DNA from: Saprospiraceae bacterium
Lineage (GTDB): Bacteria > Bacteroidota > Bacteroidia > Chitinophagales > Saprospiraceae
Assembly: GCA_020628855.1 (NCBI GenBank)
Contig: JAHDEL010000003.1
Coordinates: forward strand, 17,354 to 49,477
Reading direction: 5' to 3'
DNA length: 32,124 bases
Shown: positions 1 through 8,512 of the stretch, in pieces
Position numbering within the stretch: position 1 is the stretch's first letter
How the letters are laid out: each line of letters opens with the position of its first letter
The notes under the pieces: generated by a model
Databases searched by the model: none
What the model saw: the letters and a program-made list of their open reading frames with translations, nothing else
What the model was told of the DNA's origin: nothing
Program-made: the position numbers and the translations under genes

Positions 1-120
1 GATACTGATCCGAATGGCGGATTGACCATTCCAACTGGTGCCTCCAAGCCAGGCTTTGCCTGAATGTTGAGGGCCTTTTGTTCGCAACTCATGTAACATA
101 TTCTCACGCAAAGCCAGATT
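1..120 (-). pseudogene. Fragment resembling C-terminus of a PLP-dependent decarboxylase (runs off left edge)
   Basis: The minus strand is open from position 120 to the left edge, about 40 codons, and an in-frame TAG at 121-123 cuts it off upstream. The translation contains SGKAWLGGTSWNGQSAIRIS, which resembles the conserved late segment of group II PLP-dependent decarboxylases (pattern SG-x-AW-x-G-T-x-W-x-G-x-x-A-x-RIS). Residues before it (ALRENMLHELRTKG) look like the helix that precedes this motif. No coding signal continues upstream in any minus frame between 121 and 229. I therefore read it as the tail of a truncated or decayed gene whose remainder lies outside the window. A tiny ORF starting at the ATG at 97-99 is possible but unlikely. 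The family call rests on one motif recalled without alignment. Confidence 0.4.
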
Positions 121-229
121 CTAATGTATTAGAGGTTGAAGAGATAGGAAGAATAGGATAAAAATAAGGCTTTACTCTAGATACATGAGCTGCCTGATTC
201 TATCGTAAGTATTTACTTTCTTAGATAAT
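121..229. other. Short gene-free stretch between two decayed genes
   Basis: All six frames have stops and no recognisable protein segment. I see no hairpin followed by a T-run and no RNA gene. With the fragment on its left and the broken lipoprotein gene on its right, it looks like non-functional spacer. Confidence 0.4.
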
Positions 230-859
230 CTACATCACAATCACAAATGGCTCCATATCAATTTCATAGACTTCTTCAGTGGAGAGTTCCAACAGTATCC
301 TTAGTCTGAGTTCTTGATTAAGAGTTGGTGGTTGCTTGAGTTCGATGACGATATCTTCATGCAAGACTGCCTCCATTTGCTGGTCAATGAATTCTTGGAG
401 AGGTATTGCAGTAGAGAGATGACTTTGATGAATGGAACCATAGCAATCAAAGAGATCTACTATACTCGCATTAGCAGGATGGTCATCATCGAAGGCATTC
501 AGAGTAACTATATTCAGGCTTACTAGCTGCTCATTCTTGGAGCCTTCTAGACCAGGGACATAGCTGCAACCATAGGCAGTAGGAATCAAAGAAAAGGAAT
601 GCTGATTAACATCATACACAACGTTGTCAACAAGAAAGTCAACAATGATCTTATCTAAGTCTGTAAAGACAATTGTATCACCTGTTTCTACAACTGACTG
701 ACCAAAAAAACAGTATAGGCGACACCACTAACTGCCCAAATATCGAAGTGATAACGGAAGGTGATACCTCCAGAAGGATCTACGTTTTTCTCACACCCAA
801 GGAAAGGTGAAACCTAACACAAGAATCAGTGTCAAACCAATGTATTGAATGTATTTCAT
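230..859 (-). pseudogene. Frameshifted lipoprotein gene (possibly DUF5034-like)
   Basis: The largest intact piece (619 down to 230, 129 codons from a GTG) lacks a signal peptide, but coding sequence clearly continues upstream in two other frames. From the ATG at 859 a hydrophobic signal begins (MKYIQYIGLTLILVLGFTF) and hits TGA at 791-793. A frame shift near 795-810 restores a lipobox-like FLGCEK followed by about 25 sensible residues. A second shift at the 7-base A run at 704-710 joins this to the long frame (FGQSVVETGDTIVFTDLDK). One missing base in the first tract and one added in the second would give a lipoprotein of about 208 aa. The C-terminal part (GLEGSKNEQLVSL, then TLNAFDDDHPAN) recalls Bacteroidota DUF5034 lipoproteins, from memory only. 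It lies 16 bp downstream of the beta-barrel pair and was probably co-transcribed. It is either a true pseudogene or an assembly with two indels. Confidence 0.65.
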
Positions 860-875
860 TGATAAATAATTACTT

Positions 876-1691
876 CTATTGTCCAAGTCCAATCCCAATT
901 TTGACGGTGACGTAATCGGCTGCTTTTGAAAATCTTTCTGCTATGACTTCAACTCCATTAAATGTCGAAGATCCTGTCAATCCAGATGTTTTAATATAGA
1001 CTCTCTCAACTTCAATAACAAATCTTGGTAAATACCTTGAAGGCACTGCTACTCCTAACCCAAAGGAACCATAGAGTCCCAGATTAATATCTTCATCCCA
1101 CTTACTTCTATGTAAAATAAATGTGTGACCAAGCTTACTTGTAAAATACAATCTGGGCCCAGTTAAATTAATATTGAAATTGACAATCCCTGCTAAAGTA
1201 ACTCCAGTAAACCAATAGGGATGTTTAGTTTCTTCATCGTAAGAATCAGTAGTGGCAATCCCTGTCATCAAGCCATATGAAAGCCTAGCATTATGATGTC
1301 TTCCTAGAATAACTTGGCTACCAGATCCTGAAGAAATTGGTCCAGGTCCAGGTCTAGTATTGCCATAGAAGAGAACTAAAGGATAGATAGAACAATACAA
1401 TCCTTTATCAACATTATATCTTCCTCTTGATGTAAAGGAAAAACCATCAGAGTAACTCTTAATCCTTTTGATTTGCTCTGTTGGGATAAACAAACTATCT
1501 CCTCCCTCTACCTTAATCGAGACTCCAGGCTTTGATTTATTTACTAGTTTACCAATAATTATAGATCCATTGTCCAAATAGATTCCTGCAACTTTTGAAT
1601 GCACTTTTCTACTACCCTTATTCTTCTGAGCATCAGCCGAGTATGCTATGATAAACGAAATTAGTATTAAGAGTAAGAGTCTTGTATTCAT
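876..1691 (-). CDS. Secreted outer-membrane beta-barrel-like protein, tandem paralogue A
   Basis: The 271-aa product begins with a signal peptide (MNTRLLLLILISFIIAYSADAQ). I prefer the ATG at 1691; an upstream ATG at 1721 overlaps the previous stop as ATGA but would add ten residues before the signal. After the signal comes a small all-beta segment (about residues 35-75, with the pattern GIYLDNGSIIIGKL and an IKRIKS end) resembling Sm-like/SH3-like beta domains common in Bacteroidota envelope proteins. The rest is rich in alternating aromatic and hydrophobic strands (GLYCSIYPLVLFYG, GRHHNARLSYGL, GPRLYFTSKLGH) and ends in GIGLGQ, as expected for a small outer-membrane barrel. It is clearly paralogous to the next upstream gene. 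The function is unknown; possible roles are envelope structure or transport. Confidence 0.75.
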   Translation of the reverse strand: MNTRLLLLILISFIIAYSADAQKNKGSRKVHSKVAGIYLDNGSIIIGKLVNKSKPGVSIKVEGGDSLFIPTEQIKRIKSYSDGFSFTSRGRYNVDKGLYCSIYPLVLFYGNTRPGPGPISSGSGSQVILGRHHNARLSYGLMTGIATTDSYDEETKHPYWFTGVTLAGIVNFNINLTGPRLYFTSKLGHTFILHRSKWDEDINLGLYGSFGLGVAVPSRYLPRFVIEVERVYIKTSGLTGSSTFNGVEVIAERFSKAADYVTVKIGIGLGQ

Positions 1692-1717
1692 TTTATAATT
1701 GATTCGAAAGCGAAAAG

Positions 1718-2545
1718 TCATTGTCGAAAAGAAACTCCAAGTTTTAATGTTATATATTTTGCATATGTAGAAAAAGGTTCGGGTACAAAGTTTTCCTCTT
1801 CAAAAATAAATCTTGGTCCAGTAAGCCCTGCACTCTTGATAAACACATTTTCTAACTCCATTGTAAATCTTGATAAACTTCGTGTTGGGAATACTATCCC
1901 TAATCCCATAGCGCCATAAAGTCCTGAGTGAATGTCTTTAAACCATCCCCGATCTATTTTAAATGCATTACCTAATTTGGCAGTACAATAGAGTCTTGGT
2001 CCGCGAAGGTTGAGGTTAAAGTTAATAAAGGCTGCTATCGGCGCCGCAGTAAACCAGTATCCGAAGTCAAGTCTATCGTAGTAGTTATCGGTTTCAAAAT
2101 AAGCAGCTGTAAGACCGTAAGATAATCTTCTATTATGATGTCGACCTACAGATAATTGAGTTCCAAGTCCTGTAAATCCACGGTTTCCTCGAAAATAGCT
2201 TTCACCATAAAAAATGACAAAAGGATGCCATGAGCAATAAAGTCCTTTATCAAAATTAAACCGTCCTCTCTTCGTAAACGAATAGCCTTCTGAGGTTCTT
2301 CTGATTTTTTTAATATCTTTTCTTTGAATGAAGAGATTATCACCTCCTGGCATGACAAATTCTAAATCATGGTTAGTTTCGTTCTTAAGTTCGCCGATAA
2401 TATAGGAGCCTTTATTAAGAATGACACAAATCACTTCTTTCTCAAATTCCAGCTGCTGAATTTGAGCATTTAGTTGACTGAACAATGAAGAATTCAGCAC
2501 TACTATCAGAAGTATGGCCTTCGGCATGTGGGACATCCCAAACAT
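1718..2545 (-). CDS. Secreted outer-membrane beta-barrel-like protein, tandem paralogue B
   Basis: The product is a paralogue of its downstream neighbour with the same order of blocks: a beta N-domain (ILNKGSYIIGELKNE, then GGDNLFIQRKDIKKIRR), GRFNFDKGLYCSWHPFVIFYG, GRHHNRRLSYGL, NLRGPRLYCTAKLGN, and a final strand ending GVSFRQ. The reading frame is open to 2653, but the signal-like segment MPKAILLIVVLNSSLFSQLNAQ begins further in. The ATG at 2545 is chosen, and those at 2536 and 2527 are equally possible. If the downstream copy used its upstream ATG, the two genes would overlap as ATGA, suggesting translational coupling. No catalytic motif is visible and the function is unknown. It lies downstream of the DNA glycosylase in the guaB group. 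Confidence 0.75.
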   Translation of the reverse strand: MFGMSHMPKAILLIVVLNSSLFSQLNAQIQQLEFEKEVICVILNKGSYIIGELKNETNHDLEFVMPGGDNLFIQRKDIKKIRRTSEGYSFTKRGRFNFDKGLYCSWHPFVIFYGESYFRGNRGFTGLGTQLSVGRHHNRRLSYGLTAAYFETDNYYDRLDFGYWFTAAPIAAFINFNLNLRGPRLYCTAKLGNAFKIDRGWFKDIHSGLYGAMGLGIVFPTRSLSRFTMELENVFIKSAGLTGPRFIFEEENFVPEPFSTYAKYITLKLGVSFRQ

Positions 2546-2676
2546 CTCAATTCTTTTGTTTGTAAAATTATGAACCAATACCCTTTCAACAGATATCTCA
2601 CTTGAAATTACAACTTTCTGTACATTGATATTTATGACAGAGGACAGATGCATATAAACTCATAGCAAACTTAATC

Positions 2677-3261
2677 CTAAGTCTTTGATACGTAACTTGA
2701 TGTTTTGTCATAGAAACGCCATGGCTTAGTAATATAATCTTCGGCATAGTCTATGCCTACTCGGCTAGTTTCAACAACTTCAATGTTTGTATCTATTGAT
2801 TTAGTAAGCCAAACACCTTGATTCTTGCCCAATATTTTACCATTATCTTCTTTGGAGACACCCAAGGATTGGCAGAGTTTACCTGGACCATTTGTAAGTT
2901 GACATTGACTTTTCACTAACCTTCTTTCAAACATAAAATCAATGCCATCAATAGGTTCGATCGCTCTAATGAGAATCGCATGAGGCAGATCCCTCGGACC
3001 ACAAACTATATTGAACATTTGGTGAATACCATAACAGAGATAAACATAGCAATGTCCTCCCTCCCAAAACATAACTTCAGTTCTTCTTGTTCTTTTGTTA
3101 TTATAGGCGTGAGATGCTTTATCTTCAGGACCAAGATAAGCTTCGGTCTCCACAATCCTTCCACTGCAATGCTTACCTTCTTTGACTACATGTAATTGAC
3201 TACCAACTAGCTCTTTTGCGAGAGTCAGAGTGTCGCGATCTCTAAAATATTCCGCTTGTAT
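2677..3261 (-). CDS. 3-methyladenine DNA glycosylase (AAG/MPG family), non-canonical start
   Basis: This base-excision repair enzyme removes alkylated purines. Clear family motifs are GRIVETEAYLGPEDKASH (catalytic Glu and the base-flipping Tyr and His region of human AAG), CYVYLCYGIHQMFNIV, ILIRAIEP, NGPGKLCQSLG and KPWRFY. An ORF call from the GTG at 3153 would begin inside the catalytic motif. Homologous coding continues upstream in frame (EYFRDRDTLTLAKELVGSQL) as far as the 3' end of guaB, yet contains no ATG, GTG or TTG. The best-fitting start is the ATA codon at 3261-3259, giving 194 aa, the usual family length, and leaving 4 bp after the guaB stop. Whether this is a genuine AUA/AUU start, a point mutation of ATG, or a sequence error cannot be decided here. 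Confidence 0.85.
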   Translation of the reverse strand: MQAEYFRDRDTLTLAKELVGSQLHVVKEGKHCSGRIVETEAYLGPEDKASHAYNNKRTRRTEVMFWEGGHCYVYLCYGIHQMFNIVCGPRDLPHAILIRAIEPIDGIDFMFERRLVKSQCQLTNGPGKLCQSLGVSKEDNGKILGKNQGVWLTKSIDTNIEVVETSRVGIDYAEDYITKPWRFYDKTSSYVSKT

Positions 3262-3265
3262 GGTA

Positions 3266-4786
<1,521 letters not shown>

Positions 4787-4817
4787 TTACCTTGGACAAA
4801 AATTTGACATTCCGATA

Positions 4818-5264
4818 ATGATCGATATTTATACTGATGATTATTTCATGAAAGAGGCTCTAAAGGAAGCAGTAAAAGCTGCGGATGAAGGAGAGGTTCC
4901 TGTTGGAGCAGTAGTTGTCTCTAACAAGCATATCATAGCCAGAGCACACAATCAGACAGAAAGACTTTCTGATGTCACTGCACATGCAGAAATGTTGGCA
5001 ATTACAGCCGCAGCAAATCATATTGGAGCAAAATTCTTAGAAGAGTGTACCGTTTATGTTACTCTAGAACCTTGCTGCATGTGTGCAGGTGCACTAGCCT
5101 GGGCTCGACCAAAAAGAGTCGTGTATGGAGCAAGTGATGACAAAGGTGGATTTATGAAATATGGCAAGGCAATGCTACATCCGAAAACACAATTGGAATA
5201 CGGTGTCATGCATGATGCCTGCGTCAGACTAATTCAAGAATTCTTCAAAGCAAAACGCATCTAG
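4818..5264 (+). CDS. tadA: tRNA-specific adenosine deaminase (A34 to inosine)
   Basis: This is a zinc cytidine-deaminase-fold enzyme that converts the wobble adenosine of tRNA-Arg(ACG) to inosine. The 148-aa product has the HAE motif at residues 56-58 (zinc-binding His56, proton-shuttle Glu58), followed by TLEPCCMCAGAL with zinc ligands Cys86 and Cys89. It then has the ARPKRVVYGASDDKGG segment typical of TadA rather than free cytidine deaminases. The start ATG is about 70 bp from the divergent guaB start. An imperfect -7-like AAAATTTG at 4799-4806, with a TTG 19 bp upstream (4777-4779), may be its promoter. The gene is convergent with the next one, 9 bp apart. A guanine deaminase-type paralogue is the main alternative but fits less well. 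Confidence 0.9.
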   Translation: MIDIYTDDYFMKEALKEAVKAADEGEVPVGAVVVSNKHIIARAHNQTERLSDVTAHAEMLAITAAANHIGAKFLEECTVYVTLEPCCMCAGALAWARPKRVVYGASDDKGGFMKYGKAMLHPKTQLEYGVMHDACVRLIQEFFKAKRI

Positions 5265-5273
5265 CAAAGTGGG

Positions 5274-5687
5274 TTAATCCTCAAATCGAATGGTTTTTAC
5301 ATTATAGTAGATTAGATTCCAATGTTCATCATGTTTCGAAAATCGTCTGACCATTCTGAACATACCTTTATCGTGGCTAATGGTCTCTACAATGATGCCA
5401 GCAAAGTTATCCAGGTCCCTAGCAAATTCTCCTGAGCTGTTGTCAAAGGGTTTGTGCATGATCCAATCATTCTTACTCCAATTGGTAGAGTCACTTTTAC
5501 CCGATAAAGGAAAAACGATATGATCTAACTGGTAGATAGAATCCTGATGAAATTGGTTATAAAAGGAAACAAAGTCTTCAGGAAGTTCCACAACATTCTC
5601 ATTTAATACTTGGACATCCTCTGTCTTTTCTTTACACGCCACCACGCAGGATATAAAGCCGACTATATATACGATTCTTCTAAACAT
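5274..5687 (-). CDS. Small lipoprotein, DUF4348-like
   Basis: The 137-aa product (from the ATG at 5687) has a lipoprotein signal ending in CVVACKEK, so Cys18 would be acylated and the protein anchored in the envelope. The body contains DFVSFYNQFHQDSIYQLDHI followed by VFPLSG, matching the pattern I associate with Bacteroidota DUF4348 (FY-x-x-F-x-x-DS-x-x-Q, then FPL-x-G). Earlier in-frame ATGs at 5720 and 5699 would add residues before the signal; 5687 gives the best signal peptide. The start overlaps the end of the upstream PPTase gene by 8 bp, implying translational coupling. The function is unknown. Confidence 0.75.
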   Translation of the reverse strand: MFRRIVYIVGFISCVVACKEKTEDVQVLNENVVELPEDFVSFYNQFHQDSIYQLDHIVFPLSGKSDSTNWSKNDWIMHKPFDNSSGEFARDLDNFAGIIVETISHDKGMFRMVRRFSKHDEHWNLIYYNVKTIRFED

Positions 5688-6312
5688 CTTCAATAACATA
5701 GGAAACGAAAAGATTATCAAGTATCATGCCTCTAGCCTTGAATTTGAGGATATTATCATCTTTCTGGAATGTAACTGATGTGGCTATCTTACTATCTACA
5801 ATTTCAAATGGCTTGACCGCTATCATTTCTCTGAAAGCTACTCCACCTTTACCCCAAGCTTTGAAGACTGCTTCTTTAATTCCCCAATAGAAATGTAATT
5901 TTTCTAATGCGCTTTTTCCTAGCTCATCTATTTCGGTTTTGTATAAAAACTTTGGTGCTATCCTCTTAACCACTGCATTATGTATTTGGATATCAATTCC
6001 TGACTTCAGATGAGAGAGTAATATTCCTGAGAAACTACCGCTATGACTTAATGAGAAATTAAGGTCTGGGTTATCAGTCAAAAATGGCTTTCGGTAGTCA
6101 TCCTTTTTGAAGGGAGAATATTGTGCTCTGACCAGATTAATTAGGGTCTGTGTGCCTAGCATTTCTCTTTGCCTATGCTGCTTTAGAGCCAGGATTCGAT
6201 CTAGTTCTTCTCCATGCAATAGACTTGATTCTATTAGCTCGTCGATATTCTCTTTTGCATCATAGATGGCAAGAGTATAGGTGTTTCGGCTTTTGATAAA
6301 ATGCAAGGGCAT
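5680..6312 (-). CDS. 4'-phosphopantetheinyl transferase superfamily protein
   Basis: This family transfers phosphopantetheine from CoA to a Ser of acyl or peptidyl carrier proteins. The 210-aa length fits the Sfp-type group. Visible motifs are FSLSHSG (about residues 86-92), the metal-binding GIDIQ (105-109), and WGIKEAVFKAWGKG (143-156) with Glu147 and Lys151. The usual second acidic residue of the G-x-D-x-E motif is Gln109 here, a known but less common variation that could alter metal binding. The gene is divergent from dcd and overlaps the small lipoprotein downstream. The carrier-protein partner is not visible in the window. Confidence 0.88.
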   Translation of the reverse strand: MPLHFIKSRNTYTLAIYDAKENIDELIESSLLHGEELDRILALKQHRQREMLGTQTLINLVRAQYSPFKKDDYRKPFLTDNPDLNFSLSHSGSFSGILLSHLKSGIDIQIHNAVVKRIAPKFLYKTEIDELGKSALEKLHFYWGIKEAVFKAWGKGGVAFREMIAVKPFEIVDSKIATSVTFQKDDNILKFKARGMILDNLFVSYVIEDV

Positions 6313-6334
6313 ACCATAAATTTAGTTTTTTTCT

Positions 6335-6342
6335 CATCTTTG
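6335..6342 (+). promoter_or_regulatory. Putative -7 promoter element (CATCTTTG) of dcd
   Basis: CATCTTTG differs from the Bacteroidota TAnnTTTG consensus only at its first base. Its last base lies 5 bp before the A of the dcd ATG, so the transcript could be leaderless. The same octamer recurs at 12028-12035. No clear -33 TTG is present. Confidence 0.35.
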
Positions 6343-6346
6343 GCGA

Positions 6347-6883
6347 ATGATATTGACAGACAAACAAATCGAAGCATCAATTCAATCAGGTGAAATTGTT
6401 ATCGATCCGTTCGATCCAAATTGCCTAGGGACTAACTCTTATGATGTCCATTTAGGCAAGACATTAGGCACTTATCATAACTTAACGCTTGATGCAAAGA
6501 AGCATAATACTATTGAAACTTTTGAGATTCCAGAAGAAGGCTATGTGATCAGACCTGGGATATTATATTTGGGAGTAACTGATGAGTATACAGAAACACA
6601 TAATGCAGTACCCTTTCTAGAAGGCAAATCTAGCGTTGGTAGACTTGGAATAGATATTCATGCAACCGCAGGCAAAGGAGATGTCGGGTTCTGTAATACT
6701 TGGACGTTAGAAATCTCTTGCGTCCAGCCAGTAAGAATCTATGCTCATATGCCCATAGGCCAACTCATCTACTTTAAGATTGATGGTAATATTGAGAACT
6801 ATTATCATTCGAAGAAAAATGCTAAGTATAACGAAAAAGTTACTATTCCTGTCGAGTCGATGATGTGGAAAAATACATTCTAA
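6347..6883 (+). CDS. dcd: dCTP deaminase
   Basis: The enzyme deaminates dCTP to dUTP, feeding dTTP synthesis through dUTPase. The 178-aa length and the MILTDKQI start are typical. Diagnostic motifs are FLEGKSSVGRLG (nucleotide-binding Ser and Arg), HATAGKGDVGF, and TWTLEIS with the catalytic Glu at residue 122 (equivalent to Glu138 of the E. coli enzyme). The C-terminus has IGQLIYFKI. The N-terminus aligns without extension, so this ATG is well supported even though it lies directly next to a promoter-like element. It is convergent with the channel-like gene, and a shared hairpin sits between the two stops. A bifunctional DCD/DUT enzyme cannot be excluded, but the deaminase Glu is present. 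Confidence 0.94.
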   Translation: MILTDKQIEASIQSGEIVIDPFDPNCLGTNSYDVHLGKTLGTYHNLTLDAKKHNTIETFEIPEEGYVIRPGILYLGVTDEYTETHNAVPFLEGKSSVGRLGIDIHATAGKGDVGFCNTWTLEISCVQPVRIYAHMPIGQLIYFKIDGNIENYYHSKKNAKYNEKVTIPVESMMWKNTF

Positions 6884-6891
6884 AACAAAAA

Positions 6892-6915
6892 ACCCGTCCA
6901 ACAAGTTGAACGGGT
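6892..6915 (-). terminator. Rho-independent terminator between dcd and the channel gene
   Basis: Two 11-base arms (6892-6902 and 6905-6915) with one mismatch and a 2-base loop flank a GC-rich stem. On the minus strand a T-rich tract (from the A-run at 6883-6892) follows, so it should end the channel-protein transcript. It may act in both directions, since it lies 8 bp past the dcd stop. Confidence 0.75.
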
Positions 6916-6942
6916 CTCATTCTATAAGATGTTATATCGATC

Positions 6943-8112
6943 TTAGAACTTGTCTAAGAATTTTGACATTTGCTTACCAGCAGCATCTCTACCACCTAAA
7001 CCGAATGCAAGTGCAAAAGCAACTGCAACAGCACCAAGTGTTAAACCAAATGCTAGGTTAACGATATCATCAGCAATTCCCATGTATTTGAGTGCCATAG
7101 CTAGGAATAATCCAAGTGTAGCAAATCTTGCAATACTTGCCATTGCTGGAGAATCAGACTTTCTAAAGTAATCACTCACCATCTGAGACAGCTTATTACC
7201 TATAAGAAGTATAATACCGCCAAATAAGATGTGACCAGACATATCAAGTAAACTATTCAACACACCTGATAATTGACCAAACTGTAACTTCTCTACTGCA
7301 GTGATTACACCGAAGAACATGATGAAGAAGTAAAGTAATTTTGTTATTAGGCTTGAAATAGAAGAACTTCCAGCTAGTGAAGCAATACCCATTTCGTTAG
7401 CATATCTGTCAACGTTGAGGTTCTTCAATAATTCGCTTACAATTCCTACTACAAACTTTCCTACAACGTAGAATACAACTAATACGATAGCAGCAGCGAT
7501 AATATTAGGAATAGCGTCGAATAACGACGTCAACATATTCTTTGCTGGCTCAGAGATTGCAGTCATGTTTAATGTATCAAGAGCAACAAGTAGGATTGGG
7601 AAGAAGACGATAATAAATACAATCTGCTTAATGATTGCAGTTACATCAAAATCTCTACTTAATCCATACTTATCAGTGTAATGCTCGATAGATCCTGAAA
7701 TGAATCCAACACCTTCTTTAGCAATATTTGCTAGTGTGTATCCAACAAATCCGATAAGTCCAGCTCCAATTACATTAGGGATATACTGCGTAACCTTAGT
7801 TAGCATATCTTGCAATGGTGCTAATGCTCCTGTTATACCCATCATATTAAGTACTGCCATCAAGACGAATACAACGATTAGATAGTAAATAAGCTTTGCG
7901 ATTGTTTTTGAAAGGACAAAAGAACTTGAGCTTAATCGATTGTCGATACCTGTTCTTTTAAGGCCTTTTGCGATAAGATTTCTTACTATTCTTGCTATAA
8001 ATAATCCTACGATTAATACAAGAAGAGCAGCAAGAACCTTAGGTAATGCGCTTCCGAAAGTACTTGAAAGCGAACCAAAAAGTTGGTCTAAGTTAAATGC
8101 TTGTAAGTTCAT
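6943..8112 (-). CDS. Mechanosensitive-channel-related membrane protein with conserved TM-helix repeats (CmpX-like)
   Basis: The 389-aa integral membrane protein has about ten hydrophobic segments arranged as repeated units. Each unit pairs a glycine- and alanine-rich helix (LPKVLAALLVLIVGLFIARI, IPNVIGAGLIGFVGYTLANI, IPNIIAAAIVLVVFYVVGKF) with a polar linker and a second helix. This is the Pfam TM_helix (PF05552) arrangement seen in CmpX and other MscS-related proteins. It ends with AFGLGGRDAAGKQMSKF, a common terminal motif of the group. The large cytoplasmic beta domain of classical MscS is absent, so gating by membrane tension is only inferred. It appears to be a single-gene unit with its own terminator. 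Confidence 0.82.
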   Translation of the reverse strand: MNLQAFNLDQLFGSLSSTFGSALPKVLAALLVLIVGLFIARIVRNLIAKGLKRTGIDNRLSSSSFVLSKTIAKLIYYLIVVFVLMAVLNMMGITGALAPLQDMLTKVTQYIPNVIGAGLIGFVGYTLANIAKEGVGFISGSIEHYTDKYGLSRDFDVTAIIKQIVFIIVFFPILLVALDTLNMTAISEPAKNMLTSLFDAIPNIIAAAIVLVVFYVVGKFVVGIVSELLKNLNVDRYANEMGIASLAGSSSISSLITKLLYFFIMFFGVITAVEKLQFGQLSGVLNSLLDMSGHILFGGIILLIGNKLSQMVSDYFRKSDSPAMASIARFATLGLFLAMALKYMGIADDIVNLAFGLTLGAVAVAFALAFGLGGRDAAGKQMSKFLDKF

Positions 8113-8205
8113 AAGTGTTTAGTGTTTATATATTGGAAATCACTTGTTGAGACTGTATATTCCCGATAAGTCACTTAAATTCCTTAAGAAAAATTTAACT
8201 TCCTT

Positions 8206-8508
8206 TTATTTTTCCATTTCTGCCCATGCCAGTACACCGCCCAAAAGGTTCCTGACATTGGTGAAGCCTTCTTGTTGTAAGATGTGTTTGGCCATAGCAC
8301 TCCGTTGTCCTGATCTGCAATGCACAACAATTTCTTTGTTGCGATCATCTTCAAATCGATGGACTTCAGCCATAAGACTACTGAGAGGAATGAGTTCTGC
8401 TCCTAGATTAAATTGCTCATACTCTACTGGCTCTCTGACATCAATAAAAATAAATTCAGCGTTGTCAGATAACTTTTGCTTCAATTCCTCTACTGTTATA
8501 TCATTCAT
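8206..8508 (-). CDS. Single-domain rhodanese-like protein
   Basis: The 100-aa product is one rhodanese domain: FIDVREPVEYEQF near residues 21-33, then the active-site loop VHCRSGQRS with catalytic Cys64, and a GGVLAW C-terminal helix. The family transfers sulfane sulfur via a cysteine persulfide or acts in redox reactions; the acceptor is unknown. There is no signal peptide, so it is cytoplasmic. The start lies 4 bp after the PASTA-protein stop, suggesting the same transcript as ddl and PASTA. A role in cell-wall synthesis is not implied by the sequence itself. Confidence 0.92.
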   Translation of the reverse strand: MNDITVEELKQKLSDNAEFIFIDVREPVEYEQFNLGAELIPLSSLMAEVHRFEDDRNKEIVVHCRSGQRSAMAKHILQQEGFTNVRNLLGGVLAWAEMEK

Positions 8509-8512
8509 TATA

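Noticed and set aside
314-526. 70-aa plus-strand ORF antisense to the lipoprotein pseudogene
   Set aside because: No recognisable motif; it mirrors the real coding frame on the minus strand.
2146-2358. 70-aa minus-strand ORF inside barrel paralogue B in another frame
   Set aside because: Fully contained in a well-supported gene, with no signal or motif of its own.
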